From positions 1 to 60,370 of the forward strand of contig JAKIWI010000010.1 of assembly GCA_022750115.1 (NCBI GenBank): DNA of 60,370 nucleotides. The letters are read 5' to 3'. The notes beneath the pieces were generated by a model. That model was not told the origin of the DNA. It did not search any database and worked only from the letters and a program-made list of their open reading frames with translations. This document shows, piece after piece, positions 33,367 to 42,366 of the stretch. The number at the start of each line of letters is the position of its first letter. The first letter of the stretch is position 1. Origin of the DNA: Thermoplasmata archaeon. Lineage in GTDB: Archaea > Thermoplasmatota > Thermoplasmata > Lutacidiplasmatales > UBA184. The translations under genes and the position numbers were made by a program.

Positions 33367-35087
33367 TGGTGGGGTCGGAGTCCCCCGTCCCCGCCGACGC
33401 GCCGTGGTTTTCGCACTACCCCTCCAACGTTCCTCACCGGATCGACGTCCCCAACGTCCGGCTCCCCGACCTGATCGAGCCGAACGCCGAACGGTGGGCC
33501 GATCGTGCGGCGCTCGTCTACTACGGGAGCCGCTGGAGCTACCGGAAGTTCTGGGAGCTGACGGGGAAGGTCGCCTCCCAGCTCGCCGCCGACGGGTTCG
33601 GGCCGGGCGATCGGCTGGCGCTCTACCTGCCGAACACGCCCGCGCACCCGATCGCGTTCTTCGGGGCGCTCCGGCTCGGAGTCACGATCGTCCACGTGAG
33701 CCCGCTGTACATCGGCCAGGACCTCACGAAGGTTCTGACCGACTCGCGGCCGAAGGGGATCGTCACGCTCGAGATCCTCTACCCCAACCTCGCCAAGGTC
33801 GCCTCCGAGGTCTCGGTCCCCCTCGCCTACGTCGCCCAGACCCGCGAGTTCTACCCGTGGCCGAAGCGGGCGTTCGTCAACCTGGTCCTCCGCCGCCAGG
33901 GGCGGACCACCACCGTGCCCGTCGGGTCGAACATCCGACCTTGGTCGCACCTCGTCGGGGGATCCGGGTCCTTCGTCCGCCCGAAGACGGATCCCGCGAC
34001 GGAGGTCGCCGTCTACCAGTACACGGGAGGCACCACGGGTCGCCCGAAGGCGGCGATGCTGTCCCATCGCAACCTCGTCGCGAACGCGCTGCAGTGCCAA
34101 GCCTGGTTCTCGGCGCAGCCGCCGGGAACGTCGGTCGTTCTCGCCTCCATCCCATTCTTCCACGTCTACGGAATGACGGTCGCGCTGAACTACCCGCTCT
34201 CGCACGGCGCGACGATCGTCCTCCAGAACCGGCCCGACCCCGATGAGATCCTCAAACTGATCGGGAAGTACCATCCCAGCGAACTCCCCGGAGTCCCCGC
34301 CCTCTACGCCGCGATCTCGAACCATCCGAAGGTCGGGCGCTACGATGTGCGGTCGATCAAGGTCTGCGTGAGCGGCTCCGCTCCGCTACCGGCCGAAGTC
34401 GCGAAGCGGTTCGAGGCGCTCACGGGGGGGAGCCTGATCGAGGGGTATGGCCTGACGGAGGCGTCGCCGGTCACCCACGCCAATCCGATCGGGGGCGAAC
34501 GGAGAGCCGGCTCGATCGGACTCCCGCTGCCGCTCACCGACCAGCGCGTGTTCGATCTGGTTGACCGGGCGATGCCGATGGCGGCCGACGAAGTGGGTGA
34601 GCTCGCCGTCCGGGGTCCCCAGGTGATGCTGGGTTATGCGAACGCCCCCGAGGAGACGAAGGAAGTGATGCTCGGCGACTGGCTCCTCACGGGGGACATC
34701 GCGCGCATCGACGCCGACGGCTACGCGTTCATCGTGGACCGCAAGAAAGACCTCGTCGACGTCGGCGGGTTCAAAGTCTACCCTCGCGAGGTCGAGGAGG
34801 TGCTCTACCAGCACCCGGCGGTCGCCGAGGCCGCGGTGATCGGGGTCCCCGATGCGCGGCTCGGTGAGGTCGTCAAGGCGTTCGTCGTGCTCCGGGCCGG
34901 TCAGCGAGCGACGGAGCCCGAGCTGATCGAGTTCGTCCGCGCGCGCATCGCCCACTACAAGGCGCCGCGCGCGATCGAGTTCCGAACGGAACTCCCGAAG
35001 AGCGGGATCCAAAAGGTGCTGCGCCGGATGCTGCGCGACGAGGCGCTGGCCGCTACAGCCCCCGTCCGAGAAGGTCCCGCGCGATGA
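33366..35087 (+). CDS. Long-chain fatty-acid-CoA ligase (FadD-like)
   Basis: The 573-residue adenylate-forming enzyme has the P-loop TGGTTGRPK at about 220-228, GYGLTEASP in the centre, TGDIARIDADGYAFIVDRKKD and the catalytic C-terminal lysine in KSGIQKVLRR. It activates fatty or carboxylic acids to CoA esters. The GTG at 33366 overlaps the preceding stop (TAGTG). The 3' end overlaps the convergent acyl-CoA dehydrogenase by 35 bases. Confidence 0.93.
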   Translation: MVGSESPVPADAPWFSHYPSNVPHRIDVPNVRLPDLIEPNAERWADRAALVYYGSRWSYRKFWELTGKVASQLAADGFGPGDRLALYLPNTPAHPIAFFGALRLGVTIVHVSPLYIGQDLTKVLTDSRPKGIVTLEILYPNLAKVASEVSVPLAYVAQTREFYPWPKRAFVNLVLRRQGRTTTVPVGSNIRPWSHLVGGSGSFVRPKTDPATEVAVYQYTGGTTGRPKAAMLSHRNLVANALQCQAWFSAQPPGTSVVLASIPFFHVYGMTVALNYPLSHGATIVLQNRPDPDEILKLIGKYHPSELPGVPALYAAISNHPKVGRYDVRSIKVCVSGSAPLPAEVAKRFEALTGGSLIEGYGLTEASPVTHANPIGGERRAGSIGLPLPLTDQRVFDLVDRAMPMAADEVGELAVRGPQVMLGYANAPEETKEVMLGDWLLTGDIARIDADGYAFIVDRKKDLVDVGGFKVYPREVEEVLYQHPAVAEAAVIGVPDARLGEVVKAFVVLRAGQRATEPELIEFVRARIAHYKAPRAIEFRTELPKSGIQKVLRRMLRDEALAATAPVREGPAR

Positions 35088-36246
35088 CCACGCGCTGAAT
35101 CTCGTTCGTACCCTCGAAGATCTCGCTGATCCGGGCGTCGCGGTACGCCCGCTCGATCGGCGTCCCCCGGATGTAGCCGAGACCGCCGTGGATCTGCAGC
35201 GCCTCGTCGATGACGTCGGCCGCCCACTCCGAGGCGAGGCACTTCACGATCGCCGCCTCGCGGGTCTTCGTCGCGCGGTCAAGCCGCGACCATTTGGATG
35301 GGTCGTTCCCGAGCCGGTCCAGGTTCGCCGCGGCGTGGTAGACCATCAGGCGCAGCGCGTGGATCCCCATCGCCATGTCGGCGAGCTTGAACTGGATCGC
35401 CTCGAACTCGCTGATCGGCAGCCCGAACTGCGTGCGGTTCTGGGAGAAGGAGAGCGCCTCTTGGCACGCCGCCTGCATCCCGCCCAAGCTTGCCGCGCCG
35501 AGGGAGACGCGACCCACATCGAGCGCGGTCATCGCGACGTGGAACCCTTTCCCCACTTGATGGAGGACGCGGTCCGGACCGACGGCGACGTGGTCGAGGA
35601 TCAGCTCGGCCGTCGATGTACCGTGGAGGCCCATCTTCTTCTCGCAGCGGCCGACGGAAAAGCCGGCCATCCCCTTGTCGAGGACGAACGCACTGACGCC
35701 GCCCGATGGGCCCAACTTGGCGTCGTTCGCGGCCATCACGATCACCGAGTCGGCCTCCTTGCCATTCGTGACGTAGATCTTGGTGCCGGTGAGCTTCCAG
35801 CCGTCCCCGTCCTTCTCGGCCACGGTGCTGACCGCGCCGGAGTCGCTGCCGGAGCCGGGCTCGGTGATGGAGAACGCGAGGAGTTTCTCGCCCCGCGCCG
35901 CTGGCGCGAGCCAGCGCTGCTTCTGCTCCTCCGTTCCGTAGCAAAGCAGGGACGTCGAGCCGAGCGAGGTGTGGGCGGCGACGATTGTCGCATGGGACGC
36001 GTCGACGCGCGCGAGCTCCTCCAAGAGGATGCAGTACCCGACCTTTCCGAGACCGAGTCCACCGTACTCTTCGGGGATGGGGACGCCGAAGTACCCCTCC
36101 GAGCGCATCTTCCGAATGCTCGATTCGGGAAACGTCTCGGACTCGTCCATCGCCGCGACGATCGGCCGGACCTCGGCCTCGACGAACGCTCGGACGGCCT
36201 GCCGGAAGGCGTCTTGGTCCGGCGTGAACGAGAACTCGAACGGCAT
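35053..36246 (-). CDS. Acyl-CoA dehydrogenase 1
   Basis: The 397-residue flavoenzyme has FSITEPGSGSDSGAVSTVAE and the catalytic glutamate E378 in EIFEGTNEIQ. The motif positions match short/medium-chain dehydrogenases. It passes electrons to ETF, whose genes lie 8 kb away. Its 3' end overlaps the ligase gene, and it is 2 bases after the enoyl-CoA hydratase on the same strand. Confidence 0.95.
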   Translation of the reverse strand: MPFEFSFTPDQDAFRQAVRAFVEAEVRPIVAAMDESETFPESSIRKMRSEGYFGVPIPEEYGGLGLGKVGYCILLEELARVDASHATIVAAHTSLGSTSLLCYGTEEQKQRWLAPAARGEKLLAFSITEPGSGSDSGAVSTVAEKDGDGWKLTGTKIYVTNGKEADSVIVMAANDAKLGPSGGVSAFVLDKGMAGFSVGRCEKKMGLHGTSTAELILDHVAVGPDRVLHQVGKGFHVAMTALDVGRVSLGAASLGGMQAACQEALSFSQNRTQFGLPISEFEAIQFKLADMAMGIHALRLMVYHAAANLDRLGNDPSKWSRLDRATKTREAAIVKCLASEWAADVIDEALQIHGGLGYIRGTPIERAYRDARISEIFEGTNEIQRVVIARDLLGRGL

Positions 36247-36248
36247 CG

Positions 36249-37070
36249 CTACTTTCCCGTGAACTTCGGGGGCCGGTGTTCCACGAACGCGAGGATCCCT
36301 TCGCCGAGGTCCTCGCTTCCGAGGACCTCCGTCTCGAACTGCTCGGCCTCGACCCGCATGCCTTCGTGAAGCGGGAGCTCGAGACCGAGGCGGATCGCCC
36401 GCTTCGCCCCGGCAACCGCACGCGGCGCCTTCTGGGCGATCGTGTGCGCGAGGTCGCGCGTGGCCCGGAGTTCTTGGCCGGCCGGAACGACCTTGTTGAC
36501 GAGCCCGATCCGGCCGGCTTCAGCGGCCGGCAGCAGGGTGCCGGTGAACACCATTTCCATCGCCTTCGCCCGACCGAGCACCCGGGCGAGGCGCTGGGTC
36601 CCCCCGTACGCCGGGAGGAGGCCATAGTTCACCTCGGGAGCCCCGAGCTTCGCCGATTCGCCGGCCACGCGGAGGTCGCAGGCGAGGGCGAGCTCGAGAC
36701 CACCGCCGAGCGCGAGGCCGTTGATCGCCGCCAGGACCGGTGGGCGGAGCGCGCTCAGCCGCTCGAAGAGTTCCCGACCCCGTTGGGCAATCTTGGGAGC
36801 GTCGTCCATGCCCAACGTCGCGATCTCCTTCAGGTCGGCCCCGGCGCTGAAGTACGCGCCATCGCCGGTGACGATGACGGCCCGCACGGCCGGGTCCGCC
36901 TCGATCCTCGTCACGTGCTCGGCGAGTTGAGCGAGAAGCGCGGTGCTGAGCGCGTTGACCTTGGGATTTCGGAGGACCAAGACCTCGACGTGGTCCCCAT
37001 CGTCTTTCCGACCGACGAGTTCGGTTTCGGTCACGGCGCCGCTCCATCGAGCGAACCCGTTGACCTCCAT
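36249..37070 (-). CDS. Enoyl-CoA hydratase/isomerase (crotonase)
   Basis: The 273-residue protein has the oxyanion-hole region FSAGADLKEI, the glutamate-bearing LGGGLELALACDLRVA and GAPEVNYGLLPAYGGTQRL, so both catalytic glutamates of hydratases are present. The ATG at 37070 is used. It is the first gene of a two-gene operon with the acyl-CoA dehydrogenase. The GATATATC at 37126 may serve both directions. Confidence 0.93.
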   Translation of the reverse strand: MEVNGFARWSGAVTETELVGRKDDGDHVEVLVLRNPKVNALSTALLAQLAEHVTRIEADPAVRAVIVTGDGAYFSAGADLKEIATLGMDDAPKIAQRGRELFERLSALRPPVLAAINGLALGGGLELALACDLRVAGESAKLGAPEVNYGLLPAYGGTQRLARVLGRAKAMEMVFTGTLLPAAEAGRIGLVNKVVPAGQELRATRDLAHTIAQKAPRAVAGAKRAIRLGLELPLHEGMRVEAEQFETEVLGSEDLGEGILAFVEHRPPKFTGK

Positions 37071-37125
37071 AAGCCGGCCGTGAACCGGCCGCGGGCGCCG
37101 ACGACGGGCGGCGCGCGAGCAGGCT

Positions 37126-37133
37126 GATATATC
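37126..37133. promoter_or_regulatory. Palindromic TATA box for divergent genes
   Basis: GATATATC is its own reverse complement. It lies 20-27 bases before the GTG of the agmatinase-like gene and 56-63 bases before the enoyl-CoA hydratase ATG. Confidence 0.55.
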
Positions 37134-37152
37134 CGGCCGAGGTCCGCGCGAC

Positions 37153-38025
37153 GTGCAGCGCCCGAACGGGTTCGCCGACGCTTTGGCGACGTTCGAGGAC
37201 GCCAAGTTCGTCATCGCGGGAGTGCCGTTCGACCGGACGACCTCGTTCCGACCGGGCGCTCGGTTCGGTCCCGACTCGATCCGCCAGCACTCTTGGAACT
37301 TCGAGGCGTACGACCTCGAGACCGGGATCGACCTCTCGGAGGTTCCGATCCACGACCTTGGGAACGTCGAGGAATTCGGGTTCGCGAAGGACATGGTCGA
37401 CTCGGTCCGCGAGGAGATCCGACCGATCTATGCGGCCGACAAGATCCCGATCGTGCTCGGCGGCGACCACGCATGTTCGCCGCCGTGCGTGGAATCGTAT
37501 CCGACGGGAAAGTCGCTGGGCGTTCTCTACCTCGACGCCCACATGGACTTCCGGTCGAGCTACCTGGGCGACGCGCGGAGCCACGCCTGCTCCTCGCGAC
37601 GCATCGTGGAACGCGTCGGGGCCGAGAACGTCGTGGTCCTCGGCGTGCGGTCGGTCTCCAAGGAGGAGGTCGACGACAACAAGTCGATCGGCATGGCGTC
37701 GATCACGGCGCACGAGGTCTTTCGCGACGGGATCGAGTCGTCCGTCCGCAAGGCGCTCTCCCTCCTGAAGACGGAGCGAATCTACGTGTCACTCGACATC
37801 GACGTGATCGACCCTGCCTACGCAGGAGGGACGGGGACGCCGGAGCCGTTTGGGCTCACCCCGCGCGATGTGAAGCAGGTGCTCGGCGCGGTCGCTCCCC
37901 GCCTCGCTGGGTTCGACATCATGGAGGTCTCCCCGCACTACGACAGCGGGAACACGAGCCTCCTCGCCGCCCGCCTGGCCCGTGAGGCGATCGTCCGCTG
38001 CGTCGCTGCGGGTCGCGCGCACTAG
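37153..38025 (+). CDS. speB: Agmatinase/arginase-family ureohydrolase
   Basis: The 290-residue enzyme has all metal ligands of the ureohydrolase family: GGDHA at 103-107, DAHMD at 128-132 and SLDIDVIDPA. It hydrolyses agmatine to putrescine or a related guanidino compound. The GTG start with a TATA about 27 bases upstream fits a leaderless transcript. It is followed by Bud32 at short distance on the same strand. Confidence 0.92.
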   Translation: MQRPNGFADALATFEDAKFVIAGVPFDRTTSFRPGARFGPDSIRQHSWNFEAYDLETGIDLSEVPIHDLGNVEEFGFAKDMVDSVREEIRPIYAADKIPIVLGGDHACSPPCVESYPTGKSLGVLYLDAHMDFRSSYLGDARSHACSSRRIVERVGAENVVVLGVRSVSKEEVDDNKSIGMASITAHEVFRDGIESSVRKALSLLKTERIYVSLDIDVIDPAYAGGTGTPEPFGLTPRDVKQVLGAVAPRLAGFDIMEVSPHYDSGNTSLLAARLAREAIVRCVAAGRAH

Positions 38026-38035
38026 GAGCCGCGCC

Positions 38036-38686
38036 GTGGCGGAGACGACCGAAGGGCGGCCGGTCGCGCGCGGCGCGGAAGCCTCGATCCGGGCCGTCGA
38101 GTGGCTCGGTTGGCCGGCGTATCTGAAGGACCGGGAGTCGAAGACCTACCGACCCAAGTCGCTCGACGACCGTCTGCGGAAGGAGCGGACGCGAACCGAG
38201 GCGCGGCTGCTCATCGAGGCGCGGCGGCTCGGGGTCCGAACGCCGATCCTGTACGACCTCGACCTGGTCAAGCACCGGATCGTCCTCGAAGCGCTCGCCG
38301 GCTCGACCCTCAAGGAATTGATCAGCGCGCACCCGGAGGACGCCGCACCGCTCCTCGAACCGATCCAGGCGTTCGGTCGAACCTTGGGACGACTGCACGC
38401 AGGAGGCATCTCGCACGGCGACCTCACGAGCTCGAACGTCATGTTCCCCGACGGTCCGGCGGGAGAGCCGGCCTTCATCGACCTCTCGATGGGATCGCGA
38501 AGCGCGGGCGTCGAGGAGCTGGCCATTGACCTCCACCTCGTCGAAGAGGACCTCCAGGCCCTCCATCCGCAGGGGGACGCGCTCCTCCGCCGCTTCTACG
38601 AGGGGTACGAAGCCGGCAACGCGACCGGGGCCGCCGCGGTCCGCGCCCGCGCCAAAGAGATCCGGGGCCGCGTCCGGTACGCCTGA
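38036..38686 (+). CDS. bud32: Bud32-type kinase of the KEOPS complex
   Basis: The 216-residue protein has the short kinase fold: the ATP lysine in AYLKDR (K31), a RTEARLL glutamate, HGDLTSSN at 127-134 and DLSMG in place of DFG at 149-153. Bud32 stimulates Kae1 in t6A synthesis on tRNA. It starts with GTG, preceded by GGAG. Kae1 is not in the window. Confidence 0.94.
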   Translation: MAETTEGRPVARGAEASIRAVEWLGWPAYLKDRESKTYRPKSLDDRLRKERTRTEARLLIEARRLGVRTPILYDLDLVKHRIVLEALAGSTLKELISAHPEDAAPLLEPIQAFGRTLGRLHAGGISHGDLTSSNVMFPDGPAGEPAFIDLSMGSRSAGVEELAIDLHLVEEDLQALHPQGDALLRRFYEGYEAGNATGAAAVRARAKEIRGRVRYA

Positions 38687-38705
38687 ACGCCCGCTCGGTC
38701 GGGCG

Positions 38706-40187
38706 CTAGCCGAGGGGAGCCGCGCGGCGGCCGTGGACGAGCGCCCTCGGAAGGCTGTCGATCAAGTCGGTGGCGAGGAGACCATCCCCGAGGCGAGCCG
38801 AAGCATGACGGCCGGCGTCGTCCACGATCTGGGTCGCGAGGCGCGCCGCGAGGATGGGGGGAAGACCAGCTCCCAGCAGCCGACCGATCACGCCCGCGAG
38901 AACGTCGCCCGAGCCACCCACGTTGACCGACGGACCGTGAGGGCCGGAATGGGCCGTGCGGTCGCCGCCCGCGATGACGTCCTCGCGTCCCTTGAGAACC
39001 ACGGTGATCCCGCGTTCGCGGGCGACCGAGGCCACGCGGGAGACCCGCATCGCAGGGTCGGTTTCGGGGCGACCGCCAAAGACCCGCGCGAACTCGCCCT
39101 CGTTCGGCGTCGCCACGATCGGAGAGTCCCCGCGCACCCGCCCCGCCGAAGGCAGGGCATCGAGGGCGTCCGCGTCGACGACCAGGGCGACGGTACCGGC
39201 GAGTTCCGTGAGGAGGAGCTTCGCGGCTTCGATGGTCTCCGCAGCGCGACCCAGGCCCATTCCGACGACGACCGCGCCCACGCGGGCCTCTCGGACGGCC
39301 ACGAGAATCGCCGGGACGTCGTCGGCCCGCAGCCGCTCGGAGCCGCACGCGACCACGACAAGGTCCGGAGAGGTCGCTCGAATCGCCGTGGCCGCCGGCT
39401 CCGGCGCGTACACCGTCGCCCGCTCCGCGCCGGCTCGGAGGGCCGCCAGAGCCGCGAGCGCCGGGGCGCCCGAGTACGGACCACCCCCGATGACGGCGAT
39501 TCGGGTGGAGCGGCCCCGCGCCGTCGGTGCGGGGTACGCGAGATAATCCCCCGGTCCGGTCCGGCCAAACGCGGTGTCCGGGATTCCGATCGAGCGGACC
39601 CGGATCGAGCCCGCGTTCTCCGGGGTGAGCCCGACCTTCGGCGCGGAAAACGTCACGGTCCATTTCGGTCGAACCGCGTTCGGGCCGCCGAGACCTGTCG
39701 GCAGGTCGACCGAGAGGATCGGCATGCCCGCCGCCGCGAGCGCCTCGGCCGCGCCGAGGATCGTGCCCCGAAGCGTTCCCGACTGGCCCGTGCCGAGCAT
39801 CGCATCGACGACCAGAGCCGACCCGCGGAGGTCGGCCGCGCTCGGCGCTCCATCGTGAACCGAGACCACGGTCGCGATCTTCTCGAACCAACGTCGAGCG
39901 GCGATCGAACGAGTCGCGGCCGCTCCGGAGACGAGCCATAGTTCTGGTGCCCGACCCGCCACGACGAGATAGTGCGCGAGCGCGAAGCCGTCGCCCCCAT
40001 TGTTGCCGGCTCCGGCGACGATCGAGATCCGCGCGCTCCGATCCGGGACAATCTCCTCGACGGCCTCGGCGAGCACGCGTCCCGCCTCGCCCATCAGCTG
40101 TTCGAGCGATGCGCCGAGGGCGACGGCGTTCCGTTCGGCGATGGCAAACTCGAGGGTTGTCCTCGGTGGGCCGTCGGCGGCCGCCAT
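38706..40187 (-). CDS. nnrD: Bifunctional NAD(P)H-hydrate epimerase/dehydratase (NnrE-NnrD)
   Basis: The 493-residue fusion has an N-terminal epimerase half (GAGNNGGDGFALAHYL, about 60-75) and a C-terminal ADP-dependent dehydratase half (VIGGGPYSGAPALAALAALRAG, NVGGSGDVLAGVIGRL). It repairs hydrated NAD(P)H. The ATG at 40187 follows the aIF1A stop by 5 bases. Confidence 0.95.
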   Translation of the reverse strand: MAAADGPPRTTLEFAIAERNAVALGASLEQLMGEAGRVLAEAVEEIVPDRSARISIVAGAGNNGGDGFALAHYLVVAGRAPELWLVSGAAATRSIAARRWFEKIATVVSVHDGAPSAADLRGSALVVDAMLGTGQSGTLRGTILGAAEALAAAGMPILSVDLPTGLGGPNAVRPKWTVTFSAPKVGLTPENAGSIRVRSIGIPDTAFGRTGPGDYLAYPAPTARGRSTRIAVIGGGPYSGAPALAALAALRAGAERATVYAPEPAATAIRATSPDLVVVACGSERLRADDVPAILVAVREARVGAVVVGMGLGRAAETIEAAKLLLTELAGTVALVVDADALDALPSAGRVRGDSPIVATPNEGEFARVFGGRPETDPAMRVSRVASVARERGITVVLKGREDVIAGGDRTAHSGPHGPSVNVGGSGDVLAGVIGRLLGAGLPPILAARLATQIVDDAGRHASARLGDGLLATDLIDSLPRALVHGRRAAPLG

Positions 40188-40192
40188 GGGCG

Positions 40193-40624
40193 CTACGCGG
40201 GAGGCGGCGTGTCGGGGGTGACTTCCGGGGTCGAGAAGACGTCGATCGAGGCGGGCAGGAGGCCGCGGCGCGCGAGGTAGGTCGCCTGCGTGCGGCTGTA
40301 CCGGAACAGGATGTCGGACTTCCCTTCCTGAAAGCCCCAGGGACGAAGGATGAGGAGGTCGCCCTCGCGGATCCACATCTTCTTCTTCATTTTCCCGGTG
40401 ATCCGGCCCATCCGCGGGATGTTGTCCTCGCACATCACGCGAATGCGGGCGGCACCGAGCAATTGGCTCGCGACACCGAAGATCTCGCCGCGGGCGCGCC
40501 GCGGCATCGGAAGTCGACCGACCTCCTCCCCACCCTCCGCGACGACGACGACGCTCGCCGGAGCATCCGGGATCTCCGGGGCGGCCGCCGGGGTCGCCGG
40601 ATCGGGGGATTCGGGCACTGCCAC
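40193..40624 (-). CDS. eif1A: Translation initiation factor aIF1A
   Basis: The 143-residue protein has the S1-like OB core (FGVASQLLGAARIRVMCEDN, IPRMGRITGKMKKKMWIREG, ILFRYS) of archaeal IF1A. Its N- and C-terminal tails are longer and proline-rich. It is the first gene of an operon with the NnrE-NnrD fusion. Confidence 0.95.
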   Translation of the reverse strand: MAVPESPDPATPAAAPEIPDAPASVVVVAEGGEEVGRLPMPRRARGEIFGVASQLLGAARIRVMCEDNIPRMGRITGKMKKKMWIREGDLLILRPWGFQEGKSDILFRYSRTQATYLARRGLLPASIDVFSTPEVTPDTPPPA

Positions 40625-40644
40625 GTCACAACTACCGACGGAGC

Positions 40645-40652
40645 GTATATCA
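40645..40652 (-). promoter_or_regulatory. TATA box of aIF1A
   Basis: TGATATAC on the minus strand lies 21-28 bases before the ATG at 40624. It overlaps the stop of the upstream amidohydrolase gene. Confidence 0.55.
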
Positions 40653-41522
40653 CGTACCGGTGGTCGGTGGCCAGACTCTCCGCGGGTTCTCGTCGAGAAT
40701 CCGAGTCTTCGATTCGGGGGGGATCGGGAGCTCGCGGAACGCCCGCAGATTCTCCCCGATGTCCCGCACCCCGGGACCGGGCCAGTCGCTGCCGAACAGC
40801 GCCTTGTCGGCGAGCTTGGCGAGGTTCGGGAAGTACGACAGCAGCTTGCTCGGAGGGACGCTCGAGAGCTCGAGGTACACCCTCTCGAAGCGTCGCGCGA
40901 GGAAGACCGCCTGCTCCATCCAGAGCGGCCGGCCGCCGTGGGCGAGCACGATGGTGAGCTTGGGGAAATCGATCGCGACGTCTTCCAGGAGGAGGGGCTC
41001 CGCGAACCGGTTGCGCGCCCCCGGGAACACCGACGTCCCCGTGTGGACGATCACCGGAATGCCGAACCGTTCGCACCGCTCGTAGATCTCCCGCAGCCTC
41101 GGATGCGGGCCGCCGGCGTACGCGTTCGGTGCGAACAACTGGTGCGACGGGTGGATCTTGAGCCCGCGGATATGGAGGTCGTGCACGAGCCGGTCGACCT
41201 CGGCGCCGGGCTCCCGATGCGTGGGGAGCACCGAGCCGATCGCGATCAGCCTCCGCGGGTCGGCGCGGCAGTACTCCGACACGAACTCGTTGACCTTCTC
41301 GGTGTAGCCGACGATCTCGGGCGCGACGTAGTTGACGAGGACCGCCCGCTCGATTCCCGAGCGATCCATGTACTCGAGGAACTTCGATGGAGATCGGGCG
41401 TAGGCCTCGAGTTCCGCGCCGGCCCCGGAGTGGCCGACGAGCGCCCGCGCGTTGGGCAGCATCTCCCAGATCGGGTTGATGTGCACGTGGCAGTCCGTGA
41501 CGCCCATCCGGCGTCGCGACAC
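40650..41522 (-). CDS. Amidohydrolase-family protein (COG2159-like)
   Basis: The 290-residue protein has the TIM-barrel metal site: HVH in TDCHVHINP, IKIHPSHQ-like LKIHPSHQLF, IVHTGTS, LAHGG and GSDWP at the end. The family includes decarboxylases and lactonases; the reaction here is unknown. An ATG at 41507 is an alternative start. It is divergent from the membrane PH-domain gene. Confidence 0.87.
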   Translation of the reverse strand: MSRRRMGVTDCHVHINPIWEMLPNARALVGHSGAGAELEAYARSPSKFLEYMDRSGIERAVLVNYVAPEIVGYTEKVNEFVSEYCRADPRRLIAIGSVLPTHREPGAEVDRLVHDLHIRGLKIHPSHQLFAPNAYAGGPHPRLREIYERCERFGIPVIVHTGTSVFPGARNRFAEPLLLEDVAIDFPKLTIVLAHGGRPLWMEQAVFLARRFERVYLELSSVPPSKLLSYFPNLAKLADKALFGSDWPGPGVRDIGENLRAFRELPIPPESKTRILDENPRRVWPPTTGT

Positions 41523-41653
41523 GGAACCGAGTATTTGGCCCGGGCCGTTCGTGGACCACGCCGCCCCGGTTCGCAGCGCGTCGCGGATCCGGCCGAGGTG
41601 CTCGAGAACCGTGAGATTGCCCCCTTCGACGGACGCGACCGCCGAGAACGAGG

Positions 41654-41660
41654 GTTTATT
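41654..41660 (+). promoter_or_regulatory. TATA box of the PH-domain gene
   Basis: GTTTATT lies 24-30 bases before the GTG at 41684, giving a leaderless transcript. Confidence 0.55.
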
Positions 41661-41683
41661 GGGGAGGAATCCAACGCCGGACC

Positions 41684-42325
41684 GTGGCTGCGTCCTCTCC
41701 CGCGAAATCCTTGCCCAAGTTGCTCAAGGCGACCTACCTCGCCGACGGAGAACAACTCCTGCGCGAGACCCGCGCGACGCGACTCTACTACTTCCCCGGC
41801 CCGGTGTTCTGGTTCGTCCTCGTCCTCATCTTCGACTATGTGGCCTTGAGCGTTCGATACCCCAGCTGGCCGCAGCTAGGCGGGTTGTCGTCCGCCTTCG
41901 CGAAGCTGCCCACCATCGGCGGAAGCAGCCCGGGGTCGTACCTCGTGATCCTCGGCCTCCTCCTGACGATTTTCGTCCTTCTGTGGATCCTGGTCCGGTT
42001 CCTCCGCTGGGCGACGAACGTCTACGCGGTCACCACGAGCCGCGTGATCCTCCAACGCGGCATCCTCGGCCGCGACTTCGATGAGATCCCGATCGCGCAA
42101 GTGCGCGGCGTCGACGTCCACCAAAGCGTCGGGCAGAGGATCCTGCGGTTCGGCAGTGTGACGGTGTCCGCCGAGGGGGGAACCGGTCGGTCGATCGGCA
42201 ACGAGATCTGGCACGGAATCCCGAAGCCGTTCGAGTTCCAGCGGCTCGTCGAGAACGCCACGCAGGGACTCTCCCGCAACGTCGGTTCGGGCAACGTGGG
42301 CGGCCCATCGACGAGCGGCCGGTAG
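41684..42325 (+). CDS. Membrane protein with bacterial-PH-like domain (DUF304 type)
   Basis: The 213-residue protein has two TM segments at about 38-58 and 85-108, then a C-terminal PH-like domain (VYAVTTSRVILQRGILGRDFDEIPIAQVRGVDV) typical of bPH2/DUF304. The role of the family is unknown, probably at the membrane. Start is GTG. Confidence 0.82.
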   Translation: MAASSPAKSLPKLLKATYLADGEQLLRETRATRLYYFPGPVFWFVLVLIFDYVALSVRYPSWPQLGGLSSAFAKLPTIGGSSPGSYLVILGLLLTIFVLLWILVRFLRWATNVYAVTTSRVILQRGILGRDFDEIPIAQVRGVDVHQSVGQRILRFGSVTVSAEGGTGRSIGNEIWHGIPKPFEFQRLVENATQGLSRNVGSGNVGGPSTSGR

Positions 42326-42366
42326 CGCCTTTAAGCGCGGCCCCCGTTCCGCCGCCGGTTCTCCGG